NCBI GenBank assembly: GCA_018136815.1
Contig: CM030935.1
Coordinates: forward strand, 4,444,159 to 4,508,158
Direction of reading: 5' to 3'
DNA: 64,000 bases
Source of the DNA: Isochrysis galbana
Taxonomy: Eukaryota > Haptophyta > Isochrysidales > Isochrysidaceae
The position numbers and the translations under genes are program-made. The notes beneath the pieces are model-generated. The model made no database searches. It saw only the letters and a list, made by a program, of their open reading frames with translations, and was not told the origin of the DNA. The stretch's first letter is position 1. The number at the start of each line of letters is the position of its first letter. Positions 50,240 through 62,400 of the stretch are shown here, in pieces.

Positions 50240-51685
50240 CCTGCCCAGTCCCCCATCTTTCGCCTCGTGTATTCGTAAACGGAATCCCGAGGATCGAGCC
50301 CAGCAGCGTGCCACACGAACTCAGACGCAGCAGCTCGCATTGCACGCGGCCAACGCCACGGCCTCTGCCGCTTGGGCGAGGTCGGTCTCGATCTACTGAG
50401 ATGGCGTGGGATGAAATGGAGCATGCCTCGCTTGCTGGTGTGTCTCAGTAAGTGGAACCCATATCCTTGCACAGGGCCGAGACACGGCGTCTCCTTCCCG
50501 ACTCCGAGTGCACGGGCTGCTCAGTTGTTGGCAAGAAGCTCGTCATGGATGGACTCGTCCGACTCGGGGCAGGCCGGTCACCGCTACAGTACACGCTGCG
50601 CACAGGTAATTGAAGGCTGATAGCCGAAGGGGTTGCGTATTCGGGGCGGTGTTTGTCGTCCCGAGGTGGACGGCGCACGTGGTGGACGCCAGCTAGCAAT
50701 ATCAGTGCCGCACTCTCGACGCATGTCGGTCCCGGCGCTACCGAGGCGATGGCAGGTCCCTGGTGATTCCCTGGATCCCGCCCACTCTCTAAGCTCATTC
50801 TCTGGATCAATCTGGGTCGAACCATTGATCCGCTCTGTCGCATGTCCAATGTCAGGCGTGCTACCCCGACGTTTGAATGTGGCGCCCGATGGCACGGAGC
50901 TTCCCTTTCCTGTGTCGACACTTTGTTGGGAGGAGCCAGAGTTGAAGTTGTCACTCGGCAGCACGGGCATCGCTGCTCTCGTTCCACCGCTTTGGGTACC
51001 GGTGCGCTATTCTTGGCGCAGCTGTGGGCGTTCGGGCATATGGGATTGGTTTCCACCCACCTAGGCATGCGATATGCCGAGGCTATGTGTCATGCCTCTA
51101 CAAGCAAGCTTTAGGCCATGGATGGGATGTAAACCTCTCAGACGATGGCACAATCGAGTGGGGGCAGGGTGGCGAGGGAAGAAGTGCGGGGCTGTACACC
51201 AGCAGCCGTTCCGGCTCAAAGATAAGAATACGGAGTGGGCGTGAAACGTCACTCGGTACTAGGAGTACAACGATGGCATGGTCTACTACATGGTAGACAT
51301 TGCAAACAACGGATGCCCGTCCCGAGTTCATTGCCCTATTGCAGGTGGTGTCGGCTGTCGCAGTCCAGCTCCCTTCAAGTATCGAGCTCGAGCGTGCAAC
51401 GGTCTCTGAGACAGTGGGGGGTCTGGTCGCCGCAGGTAGGCACATCAATCAGCCTCTCGCATATGCTGACGAGGTCGCGCGGTTTCATAGTTTATCCGGC
51501 CTAGAATACCCCACAACCTCAAGGTTCGGGGAGGAGCTAGAGCCAGGCGGCAACGCAAGCTGAGCGCGCGCGGGGGGGAGGGGGGGGAGCTACATGAGCT
51601 ACGACCCGGGCGGCTGGCTTCGTCAGGTCATGCATCGATCGCCACTGACCCTATGCCCTCGTCGTTGGTAATGTAATCAGGGACG
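50240..51685. other. Unresolved region, no supported gene
   Basis: Many short frames on both strands, none with recognisable motifs. Some plus-strand stretches (51120-51560) look like decayed coding sequence, perhaps an old mobile element. A G-run lies near 51570-51590. Confidence 0.35.
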
Positions 51686-51689
51686 ATTA

Positions 51690-52740
51690 GACTAGAGCCC
51701 ATTTACAACCGAATTGGCAGCGGCGAGGGCCCGCCGTTGGCAGATTGGATGCGTGGTCAGGGCAGGGGAATCGGAGGGGATGGCAGCCGTGCTGTTCAAG
51801 ATGGCGACTCTGACCTCCCCCCACGTTTGAAGAGAGCAATTTGAAGCAGTTGGTTGCGGAGACGGCCGGAATCTTTGTGGCAATGGACATCTTGGATGAT
51901 ACGGCATTGGGACCTGTGTTTGCTCGCTTGAGAGTAGTGCTTGTGCGGCCGTGGCGCTCATTGTTTCCATCCTGAGATCGCTTCCTGCCGCTCTCCCCAA
52001 TGGGGTGCGACTGAACCACTGGTCCAGGGCGGTCTTCCAATCCGCCGAGGACGGGTTTAAGTAGCGAACTATCCATATCGCTTGAAGTGCACGCGTATGT
52101 TCGGCCATAGGGAGCAACCCGATCCCCAGAAGGGGCTGGTCCTCGTTCGTTCCCACTCTCGGGTATGCCGGATAGGTTATCCATCTTCTACCCTCCTGCG
52201 AGGAGCCTATCTCTTCCGCTCGTAGCCGCGGGGACCTATCCCAAAGTATAGTTCGAACGTCAGAGTCAATAGCTTCCATGAACCACGCCGGGGCGGTGGA
52301 GGTGGATAGCGAGTACCTCGGACCTCGGAGTCCCGTATATAATAAAGTTCACTAGTAGAGTCCTCCCGTGAATCGAGAGGTTCTGGACTCCTTTCCACGC
52401 TGCGACTTTCTTCTTAAGCTTAAGCTTGGCGTAAAGCCTCTCCCAAAAGGTATCGTCCTCGGATCCTTCCCAGAAGGGCACTCCTAGGATGGTGGCGTAC
52501 TCTCCTTCGCCCAGCGTTTTAAGGTAAGCTAGTGTGTCAGGGACTCGCGCTCCTACCAGGGATCCCAGACGTATTAGTACGCTCTTTCTTTTATTGACTC
52601 TAGCCCCAGTGGCGTTTCCATAGGTTTCTAGGATATGCATCGCCCTTTCCAATGACTCGAAGGAGTTAGCTAGAAGTTGCGTGTCATCCGCGAACTGCGA
52701 GAGTCTTAACTCTCTCGTCTTGGCTCTTGATTACGATCAG
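51690..52740 (-). mobile_element. LINE fragment: RT C-terminal half
   Basis: On the minus strand the RT catalytic box region ELRLSQFADDTQLLANSFES (about 52710-52655) is followed by GNATGARVNKRKSVLIRLG, LGVPFWEGSEDDTFWERLYA and NLSIHGRTLLVNFIIYGTPR, then after a frameshift near 52270 by WFMEAIDSDVRTILWDRSPR and LQAIWIVRYLNPSSADWKTA. This supplies the part missing from the other copies and shows that they are one LINE group with FADD-type catalysis. Both ends are truncated. Confidence 0.85.
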
Positions 52741-52924
52741 CGATAAGAATATGCCGCAATTCCACACAAATATATCAAGGCGCGAGATTTATGAGACGGC
52801 CTCGAACAACTCCGACCCGTGCAGTCCACTTTCGGGCTTTCCACTTCCCATGTGGCTTACACTGCGAGGGTTTTTGATCATCACGGATGTACGGATCTCT
52901 CAACATGCATAGGCATTGAACGAA

Positions 52925-53040
52925 GCACGCACGCACACTGCACACATACTAGAGATGCCAAGGCGTTCCTGGAGACGATTTCGGTCACACACTACACATG
53001 TACCAGAGATGCCAAGGCGGTCTTGGAGACGATATCTGTC
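52925..53040 (+). repeat. 54-bp tandem duplication
   Basis: AGAGATGCCAAGGCG followed by TGGAGACGAT occurs at about 52951 and 53005, an exact 54-bp period, two copies. Confidence 0.8.
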
Positions 53041-54065
53041 ACGTCGATACTACTCTCCAGAGTCTGGTCGCGTATATGATGATGTCCAACATCATCAGGA
53101 GGTGAGAGAAAAGGGCGCACACCGAGGAGCGAATGTCGTACAACGCAAAGATCATACCAGCACAAGTGGAGAGCGTTGACAGCGGTACGCTCGCTAACGC
53201 CGCCGGCATGGGCAACGCAATCTCATCGAGCACGATGCTTGCTACCATGGTGGTGACAACTAGTCCCAACACGATTGGTGTCAACGCCTCACGGCCTAGG
53301 CTAGTCGTCGCGAGAAGTGCGCCAAGGTCACGTGCACGTGTCAAACCGAGCACATGCAGCACCGTCGAGCTGTGGCGTGGCGCACCGTGCAAACTGGCAT
53401 GCTCAAGTTGCAAGGCTGAAATGACTGCTGCGGTCTCCTCGGAAGACGCAATCAACATTGCTGCGGATGGGTCCTTCAGAGAGCTTTCGCGGATCTCCTC
53501 GATGAGCGAGCGAACGGCGTAATTGGTGCACACATTGAGCGAGGGTAGCCGCTGACCAGTGGTTGGGCTGAGCGAGGACTGGCGAAACCATCGCTGCCAA
53601 GGGCAAAGAAATTTGGTCTCATGAGAGTAGGTGAGGAGGCAAGAACATGGAAGGGAGGTAACGGGAAGGCCACCAGCCGCGAGCGCGCAGGTATTAGGCT
53701 CTTCTGCAGCCAATCAGATACCGCTGCATCGCCCTTCTTCCCGCCTGTGCGCCCTATCTCTCTGATGCCGTGCCTCCTTTCCTCCGTGGTTCTCCCCTTA
53801 ACCCGCCACTCTCCTCGCCTGTCCCCCCCCCCCTCCCCCCCTCCCCAATCCCTTCCACCTTCCGTCTCCGCTCCCCCCCCCCCCCCCCGCCCCCACCGCC
53901 CCTCGCTACCTCCCCCCCCCCCCCCGCCTCTCCCCCTTCCCCCTTCCCCTCTCCCCTCACCTGCAGCGCGAGGCGCTCGTACGTGTGCCCATCTGCCGCG
54001 AGCACAGGCTCGTAGAAGACCTCGCGCGTGATCGGGCACGTGAGCGCGGCAAGCTTTGTATGCAT
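53039..54065 (-). CDS. U-box domain membrane protein (putative E3 ubiquitin ligase), two exons
   Basis: Exons 54065-53961 and 53593-53039 join in phase 0 across a 367-bp GT-AG intron to give 219 aa. The U-box spans the junction: LTCPITREVFYEPVLAADGH then TYERLAL in exon 1, and RWFRQSSLSPTTGQRLPSLN with CTNYAVRSLIEEI in exon 2. That is a complete fold for binding an E2 enzyme without zinc. The C-terminal half is hydrophobic, with segments near LTPIVLGLVVTTMVASIVLD, MPAALASVPLSTLSTCAGMI and ALFSHLLMMLDIIIYATRLW, so it is probably membrane-anchored. ATG 54065 gives a short N-terminus, but a TAG|GG acceptor-like site just upstream makes an additional exon possible, beyond the CT repeat. The intron holds long G-runs on the coding strand. 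Confidence 0.85.
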
Positions 54066-54093
54066 CCCTAGTCTCCCTCTCTCTTCCCCCCCC

Positions 54094-54180
<87 letters not shown>

Positions 54181-54900
54181 GCTCCTCTCTCTCTCGCTCC
54201 TCTCTCTCTCGCTCCTCTCTCTCTCGCGCGCGCGTGTCCCTTCTACACCTCCCCTCGCCCTCCCCCTGTCCCCCCCCACTCTCTCATAAACTTCCCCTCG
54301 TTTCTGAGGGGAACGGCCCTGCTCTTTCTGGAATCCCGAGTGTCAGTCGTTCGGTGTGGCCGTCTCTCCTTTCTCACGTACACTGCTCTCCTCTTTCAGG
54401 CTTCCGTCCGCCGCGCGGAGAGAGAGAGAGCGAGGAGGAAGAGATCGGAGAGTTGAGAGAGAGAGAGAGAGATCGGGAGGAGAGAAGAAGAAGAGAGGGA
54501 GAGAGAGAGAGAGGAGAAGAGAGAGGAAAGAGAGAAGAGTATCTCAGGCGGTTTGGGGGGGCGGCGTGTATGTGAAAAAGAGAGAGGAAAGAGAGAAGAG
54601 TATCTCTTTGGGGGGGCGGCGTGTGTTGGCTCGGGGGGGGGGGGGGGGGGACGGGGCGGGGGGAGTTTGCGGAGATCTGGCAGGCGACCCCCGCGGAGGA
54701 AACGGACTGTGATGACATCAAGATGAGGAGACTTCACGTAGTCTACGTAAACGGTGGGGGAGGAGAGGGGGAGAGAGAGAGAGGGGGGAGAGAGAGGGGG
54801 GGGGAGGGGGGGGGGAGAGAGAAGAGAGAGAAGAGAGAGAGAAAGAGAGAGATTCTCCAGAGTGGAGGAGGAGGAAGGGGAGGAGTGCTACTCTCCCTCG
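53825..54900. repeat. C-runs and (CT)n / (GA)n microsatellites
   Basis: C-runs 53826-53925 (inside the U-box gene intron), (CT)n at 54095-54225, GA-rich arrays at 54420-54600 and 54755-54855 and a G-run at 54634-54650. The phrase AGAGAGGAAAGAGAGAAGAG with TATCTC occurs twice (about 54521 and 54580), a 59-bp duplication. Confidence 0.85.
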
Positions 54901-55560
54901 TCTTCTGTCTGTTACTCTGAGTCTCTCTCTTGAGAGAGCCGACCCGCGGCGCACCGATGGACCCACGTGCCACCCCGCCTGCAACCGCCCTGCAACCTGC
55001 AACCCGCCGCCTCCGCGCAACCGACGAAACCTGCGAAACCTCGCACCATGAGACTCTTCGAGCCAAAGAGAAGCTGCAACCTGACGTCCCGGTGTCTTCA
55101 CTTCCGCCCCCGCCCCAGCCAAGTATAACACTAAGTTTGGAGTGTAGACCAGCGACTTCGTCGAACATGGATGGGGCAGACTCGGTGGAGCCCTCCCTCA
55201 TTTTAATAATAGTAGGTATTCGCGATGTCTCTAGCCCGGTCACTCACTAAGGGGGTGCGGAGGGCACCATCGGTAATGGGCAAACGAGGACCTACTCCGG
55301 TATAATTTTATCGATTGCCTTCAAGCGCGCCTCTCGCAGCGCATTACGAAGCCATGGTCATCATCAGTCATCAGCGAACACGGTCGATACAGCTTGGTTC
55401 TGTACGCTGTACGACCGCAATACAATATACTTCTATGATTTCATGGTTTCATGGACTTGAACGTGTACGCAATTAGCAATTATGCAATCATCACAAAAAT
55501 CTATGAAGACGCTCAACGCTAAAATCGCCAAGGGATAGAGAGCCCAACTTCGACGCGCGA
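54900..55560. other. No recognisable gene
   Basis: Short frames only. Confidence 0.4.
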
Positions 55561-55561
55561 C

Positions 55562-55990
55562 CGGCGGCGCCACGAGGCTGTTCTTGTGCGTGCCCGCTCA
55601 CTCACCAAGTGGATGCCGCATCACGCATCAATCACGCATCACGCATCACGCACGCACCATATCGCGGCGGCATGCCGCCCTCACAGCCCACACCAATCGC
55701 GCCCGCGCCCGCCGCCCCCGCCCCCGCACACCGCGTCGAAATCAGCCCCAGTGATGACAACGTCACTCACGCCTCCAAGACGCACCGTGAGCGCCCGGCG
55801 GCGCCACGAGGCCGTTCTTGTGCCCGCTCACCAAGTGGATGCCGCATCACGCACCATATCGCGGCATGCCGCCCTCACAGCCACGCCAATCGCCAATCGC
55901 ACCCGCCGCCCCCCGCACACCGCGTCGAAATCAGCCCTTTGCGGGCCCGGTGATGACAGCACGTCACGTCCCCAAGACGCGCCAGTTCTT
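55562..55990 (+). repeat. 234-bp satellite, about 1.8 copies, related to the 204-bp array
   Basis: CGGCGGCGCCACGAGGC begins units at 55562 and 55796, a 234-bp period. CACCATATCGCGGCATGCC followed by GCCCTCACAGCCACGCCAAT parallels CACCATATCC and CAGCCACGCCAATCGCC in the 25.5-kb array, so both derive from one satellite family. Confidence 0.8.
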
Positions 55991-56426
55991 TACTCTTAGA
56001 GCCCCAACGCGGTGCAGAGATGGGGGCGGGAGGGGGGTAGGGTAAAACCCACCATTTTCCTCGGGATTTTGCATGGCGGCAGGTGAGCCCCTCGAGAGTA
56101 TTTTTCTTGGGCTTTGGAGGACGGTAGGAAACGCAGCCCCCCCCCCCCCGCCATTTTGCGTAGTTACTACTATAAATTACCGTTTGACCGCCCTAATGGA
56201 GAGTATGAAATCGTTGGCCTAAATGAGGGCGAAAATTAAAAACTAATACTACTAGAAACCAAGCATCAAGCAAGCTGCACCTCTACACCCTTGGCAGGAC
56301 ATGCGCGGGGGGGGGGGACTGGGCAAAATTTATGGCGCTGTAGGTTCAAGGCCTTCCAACGTGAGGGGCAAAGATAAACGTGAAGCGCAAAGATGGACGT
56401 GAGGCGAGACCTTGGTCGGCTTCTAT
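55991..56426. other. No recognisable gene
   Basis: C-run at 56141-56151, G-run at 56307-56317, otherwise low-information sequence downstream of the RAPTOR stop codon. Confidence 0.4.
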
Positions 56427-59400
56427 TTACTTCTTACCATCCGCGTACAGAGTGATGATGCCATCGGTTGCTCCGCCCACAAGCATGTTGCGGACCGGGT
56501 GAAAAGCAAGCGCCGTTACTGGAGCGATGCGTGCACCAAGGAAGCCATCATAATAGCGGATGGTGGACATTTCGCGTGGTGGGCCGAGAGCGGGCATGGC
56601 GTAGCCGGCATCAGCTACGGCGGACACGCGCTCAACGGTGGCGGGAACGGCTCCATTGAGGTCGAAGATCTTGATGAACTGGGCCATAGAGGCTGTCGCA
56701 AGGGTCGGCGCCGTTGGGTGGAGGGCCAGAGACGAAATGCTCGGCGAGGCCGCGCGATGAGAGTCTATGGAGGTCGCGCACCGCGCATCCCCAAGGACCG
56801 ACGCTGCTGACCATGGCGGATGGCCCAGCCGGGTGTGGACGGTGGCTGGACGGTATTCGCGTCCCGAGAACGTGGGGATGGCGATTGGGACGACGCGACG
56901 AGGATCGATGAGCCAGATGTCTCCGGTAGTGGCGGCAACGACGAGGCGGCCCAAGGACGGGCCAGGCTGTATTTGGACGGTGGCAATTGGTGCGGTGGCG
57001 GAGCGCGAGGCGACGAATGAAGCGACGACGCAATCGGTGGGTGGTGCGCGCGGATCGAGAGCGCGAAGGATGCCATCGGATCCGCCGGCCAGGATGATCG
57101 GCGTCGACGAATCGGCAGCCAAGCTTGTGATGCAGCAGCTCGAGCCGGCGGGTAGGGAGAGCCTGCGAAGAAAAGAGCGCAAGTTGAGAGGTCAGAGACG
57201 GGGCGGGCACGGGTTGCCTGAGCCGTGCGGCTGCATGAGGGGGAGTTGGATAGACCCAAGCTGGGCGGTGTGAAGCACGCAGCACATAATGCGACCGGGT
57301 GCGGAGAGCCCGCGCAGCGCAGGGACGACTTCAGTGGGCATCCTGGCGGGGCGCGCACCGTGTTGTGAGCTGCTCTGCTCGGACATCCCACATATTCACT
57401 TCCACTCCCGGGCCGCCAGCTGCAGCCATGAGCGCGCGCGAGGGCTGCCAAGCGAGAGATGCTACCGTCGTATCGCGCGGCGCGGGCCCACACCCGTCTG
57501 CGCTCGAGGCGGCCACAATCCCCGGTACGGCGGAAGCTTGCCATGCCGTCAGCAGATGCACGCTTTGCGGCTGGTCATACGCACGCCACAGCCGGACGCA
57601 TCCGTCGGAGGTGCCGACGGCCAGCGTTGGTTGCGCACAAAAGGACCTCTCATCGAGGAGCAAGAGCGTGTGGATACGGGAGCCTAGGCACGACGAGTGC
57701 CGGGGGCAGGAGGGATCAGGGTGGTGATGAGCGTTCATCGGGGGCGTGAGGGTATGGCAAGCTCGCGCGCCCCTGAACGAACGAGCCGGGCTCCGTGCCA
57801 GCGCAGTGCGTGTCAATCTCCGTCGGGCTTCCCCCGTGACTCTACCTGCAGTGTTGCCATTGGAAAATCCGTGCAGCTTGCTCCTCCGTCTCGTGTCCCA
57901 GACAGAGATGTCTTCTCTCCCAGAAGCCACAATCAAGAGCGGCGCAGTCGAGTGCAATGCGAGCGCGGAGATGCGACGCCCCGCGTTGCCCAAGACACCT
58001 TGAGGCTCCAGATTGGGCGATGGCGAGGGCGTTGCTATAGTTGTGCCGCTCAGAGACCCATCCGCGCCATCCTGGTCGAGGGTGTGTAGCAAGGAGGCCA
58101 CCACCGAGCCCTTCTTGGCTGCCCCGCCTCCCCCGCCAAATAGCGAGTTTCCACTACCGCCGCTCGCCGCCGCAAGGGCTACCGCCGCTTGCGCCGCTGC
58201 CGATCGGAGCGGGATGCCGCCGCCTACAGGGCACGCCGCCAACACGTGCTGAGCCGTCGCGGCGTCGGGGTCGTTCGCCGACGGCAGCAGCTCTCCCATA
58301 AGTCCCACGCCGGGGAACGCGCGTGCTAGACGCCTCCTAGCATATGGTAGCAGCGCAGCGCAAGGAGCGGGCAGCTCTCCGGCACGTGCCCAGTCGCCTG
58401 CTGCGCTGGAAGCGTTACCCGAGCCGCCAGCGGCCCGAGCAGTGCAGGAAGGCGGGGGGCCTGCCGGTCCACCATCGCCACCATTGCGAACTACCGCCGC
58501 ATAGCTCATGCGGGGATTGGCCTCTTTGCAAGATGCCGGAGCAGCGAGCGAACTCGCAATCTCTTTGGCGCGAGACGCAATCCTAGGGAATGGGTCTCTG
58601 GCGAGGAACGCGATCGATCCAGCAATTTGTGAGCAAAGCGTGCGCGCCATCGCGGCCCCGCGCGTGGCGGGAGGGACCAGCGATGGAGGGCTGCCGCTAG
58701 ATGCCCCGAGCACCGTGGAGGGAGGGGCTCGATACCCCGGCAGGGGCGACGGCGGCACGGACAATACCTCACGAGAGCTCCAACTTGGGAGTGATGGAAT
58801 TTGCTCATCCGCTCGCCCCTCCATGGGGGCGGGCAGCAGGGAGCCTCTGTCGCCGCTCGCTAGGGCGCATGTCTCGCCGCTGGCGCCCACGACCTCACTT
58901 TCCATCGCGACACTAGCGAGGCCTCGCTCGCTCCCCTGCTGCGCGCTGACGCGCGTTGTGGAGAACTTCGTAGGAGCAGGTGTATCGACGCTCAATCTGG
59001 TGGAGGTGCGACGTGGCGATTCCCTGTCGGAGCCTCCTGCGTCGACCGTGCCACTTGCAGCGACCGTGCCGCTACTAGCGTCGCTTGCCGTAGCGCGCCG
59101 AGCGAGCAGGTTGGCGCCATCGTTGATCGCAACAGCGTCTACCCCGCCGTCGCCTGCTGGGCATGCGCCGTCCGTGCAGTTTGGTAGGCACTCGCCCTCC
59201 GTGCCGGCACTAGCGGAGCCATCTAAGCCAGATTGCCGCCGCATGTCTGTTGGGGTGGTGGAAGCAGGGAGGAGCTGCGAGATGGCCGAACCAGGCTCGG
59301 GCGCACTGACACCAGCATCGCCCGCAGTGCTCGAATCCACGGCGCCATCGGCAAACACGGTGCCGTCGACAATCGTGCGCCCGCTATCGACTCCGCGACC

Positions 59401-62400
59401 TCGTCCAAGCCGTGTGTTCGCCCACCTCCCTCCGCCTCCACTCCCACATCCGGAGGGGCTGGCTGCGCCCGCGGTTGCTGTACCTGCGCGAGCCCGCCTC
59501 GAAAGGCGCGTTTGCTCCTTGTCGAAGCTCGCACGCTCCATCGCTAGAGGGAATCGGGCGCAGATCGCACCGAGCAGCCCACATAGCTGGGCGCGAACGA
59601 GCGCAGAGCCATCGCGCTGTGCTCTGAGTGCACAGGTGCCAAGATGCAATCGCCACTCGGGGACGCCACCATCGCCCACACCCCAGGCTTCCGATGATGC
59701 GCAGGAGAGGTCCGTCCCCTGGGCAGGCTTCTCGGTGACGCCAGACGTTGCCGGCGACGGCCTCGACGCTAGACCCTTGACGCCGGTGCCGACGGCGGGC
59801 ATCGCCCTAACGCCGCTCCCGCGGTTGGCATCAACAGCACAAGTCGGCGTGCGCGTAGGGGAGCCCGATTCGGCTGGGAGCGAACATAGCGCCGTCATGG
59901 CATGGATGGCAGCTGCCCGCACAATCGCTTCTGGACGCCCTAGGAGCTGCGCGAGCAAGGCAGGAAGCTCCGATTGGTGTAACTGTGCTTGCGCGGCTGC
60001 GTTGCCTTCACACAACATTGCGACGCACAAGCACAACCAAAACAAGACGTCACCTTCGGAACCTGACGGGGCTGACCACAACGATGTGATGAGTGATCGA
60101 GTTGGTTGCGCGGCACTGCCGCCGGCGGCATACGATGCCCCGGTGTCTCCAAATAAACACGACATACCGCTAGGGCTGTCCAAAGACGGAGGAACCGTCG
60201 TGCTGATGGCCTCCTCGTCTCCGCGACAGCAATCGGCACCCACCGGCTCACTCGAGCCGCCTCGGCTCTTGTCCAGCAAGAGCTCACCGCACAGCCGTCG
60301 CGGGGCGAGGCCGGATCCTTGTCTAGAGGATCCCATAGGTAGCGACAATTCGTTGATCTCCGGTGCCGCGTCGCCTGCCCCCTTGCTATCCCTCGTGATA
60401 TTCATACCGCGCTTGGGAAGCAATGGCGACTGATGGGCGTGAACGGAGGCGGACGACCGTCGAATGAGCGGAGAGGACACCGGGCTACGCGTCGCGCCGG
60501 GAGTCCCTCCGGAATCGCGTTGGTGCAACTGGTTAGCTGCGCCACTCCGGCACCCACCTTCATCGCGTCCCCTTCCCTTCAATGGCTCTGACGTCGCGGC
60601 TTTCCCATACGGAGTGGTGTTACAAGCGCTCTTGCCATTGGCGTGAACGCATTGGACGGCGTGCCCGTCAGCGGCACCGGCGCAAGCCTCGATGGCCGGG
60701 CCGCCGTCAAGCGCATCGGCATTGCTGTCGCCTTCGTGAACCGCGCCCAATGATCTCCTACGCGAACCCGGGGGCGAGCTCGAGGCAAACGTCCGTGGAT
60801 AGATCGCGGAAGGACTCGGAGTTGAGAGGACGGCACGTAGAAGGCCGGCGAGATGAGTCGGCAGGGAAAGGCGGAGGCACGCAGCCTGCACCAGAGGGGT
60901 GCAGGATTGTGAGAGAGGCCAGAGTCGACTGTAGCAAGCGCGTAGCTCCTGCCAGTCAACGGGCCGGCGCTGCATGCGTATGCGCAAAGGGGCATGCAAG
61001 GGCCTCTTCGTGAAGCCATTCATTCGCAAGCGTGTGCGTGTAGTACCTGCCCTTGCGGGTGTCGATCACAGATGTCGGCCAGGACAAAGAGCGCCAGCGA
61101 GGCCTCAACGTTCGCCTCCGTCCTCACGGCCGCACGTGGATCGGCTACTGCATTCATGGCACCTGCTTGCCCGCCGGCACCGAGCGCGCGTCGGCGAAAA
61201 TGTGGGGCGGCAGAGGCACCATCGAAAGTCGCGCCAGCTTGGCCTGCACCGACCTCGTCCGCAGCATCGGCGTGCTCATCTCGTGCCGCCTTGGAACGCA
61301 AGACGGATATGAAGAAGGCGTGGGCGTTGTCGCGCACTAGGTCCGAACGAACACTGCGATCGAAGAGCAATATAGCAGACCACAAGTACAGAAGGGACGG
61401 CCGAAGCTCGCCGGCGGGTGAAAGGAGCAGCTTCAACAGGTAAGGGAAGAAGCCTACCGGGGAATGGAGGAACCCGCGATCAGTGAAGAATCGTTCAAGG
61501 GAGGTCCGTCCAGGAGGCCCGTGAAACACGATGGCTCACGAGCACAAGCGCGCGCACCCCGTCCGTGCCCCATGATCTTTCAAGGGGCCTCGGTTGACGC
61601 GCCGGCCCGCAGGAGGGCCAAGGCGTGTGCGCACCAACATCGAGCATGTCCCGCACCGCCCACGGGCCAATTGCGACGAATCGCGCAAGGAGGACGAGCG
61701 CCGCGTGGCGATGAGTGGGCGAGAGAAGCACCTACGAAGGGCAGGCGGGTGGGAGCGCAATCGTCTCAGACGAGAACGGGCTACCCGAGGCATCGAAAAG
61801 CTGAGGGTCTGCACTCGACGCGCCGCTCGCAAGGGTGCAGGTGCCGCTGCTGTGTGGAGCGCTGGTGCCATGTCCATGGATGGGCGAGAGGCCACTCGCA
61901 CCTGCAAAAGCACGAGGAGCTGCTCCGTGGGCGCACTCTCCCTATCGACTCCACGGGTCAGCCACGTCTCGAATGCGAGCAATTGCTCAGCGAAGAAGGA
62001 GGAGGGTGGCACGATAATAGCCATGGGGGACGCCATTGTTGCAGCGGATGCCATCAACTCGCCGCTCGATGGCACGGCCGCGGCAGGCTGAGCGCGAGAG
62101 CCGGCTCCACCGGCTTTCAGGGCGTCGGCACTTGTGGAGGCGCCCACCGCGCCAGGCTCGCGTGCGACAGCACCCGCGGCTCCGCGACACGTCGTGGAAT
62201 TGCCCACATCGGCGGCAACCGCGGACGCACTCAAGCCCCCGCTGGGGGCCGCCTTGCTTCCCGCACCCAACCCCATTGAGGCCGTGGCTGCCTCGGTGAC
62301 TGCGGCAGCGGCAGCGGCATGAGCTGCCTTGGTGGCTGCGTTCATCTGCACGATGCTCGTCTCCACGGCAAGATCCCACGAGTCCCATAGCGGGTGGTTG

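Noticed and set aside
50240-51685. Possible integrase or RNase H remnants
   Set aside because: No catalytic motif could be recognised in any frame. Composition alone is not enough.
54028-54575. SLSLSL and REREREER ORFs
   Set aside because: Translations of CT/GA microsatellites.
58508-60433. 641-aa plus-strand ORF opposite RAPTOR exon 8
   Set aside because: Antisense shadow in GC-rich DNA. The minus strand has conserved RAPTOR HEAT and linker sequence with consistent splice phases.
60500-60560. tRNA-like phrase GGTGCAACTGGTTAGCTGCG
   Set aside because: Lies in RAPTOR coding sequence, has no matching B box or acceptor stem.
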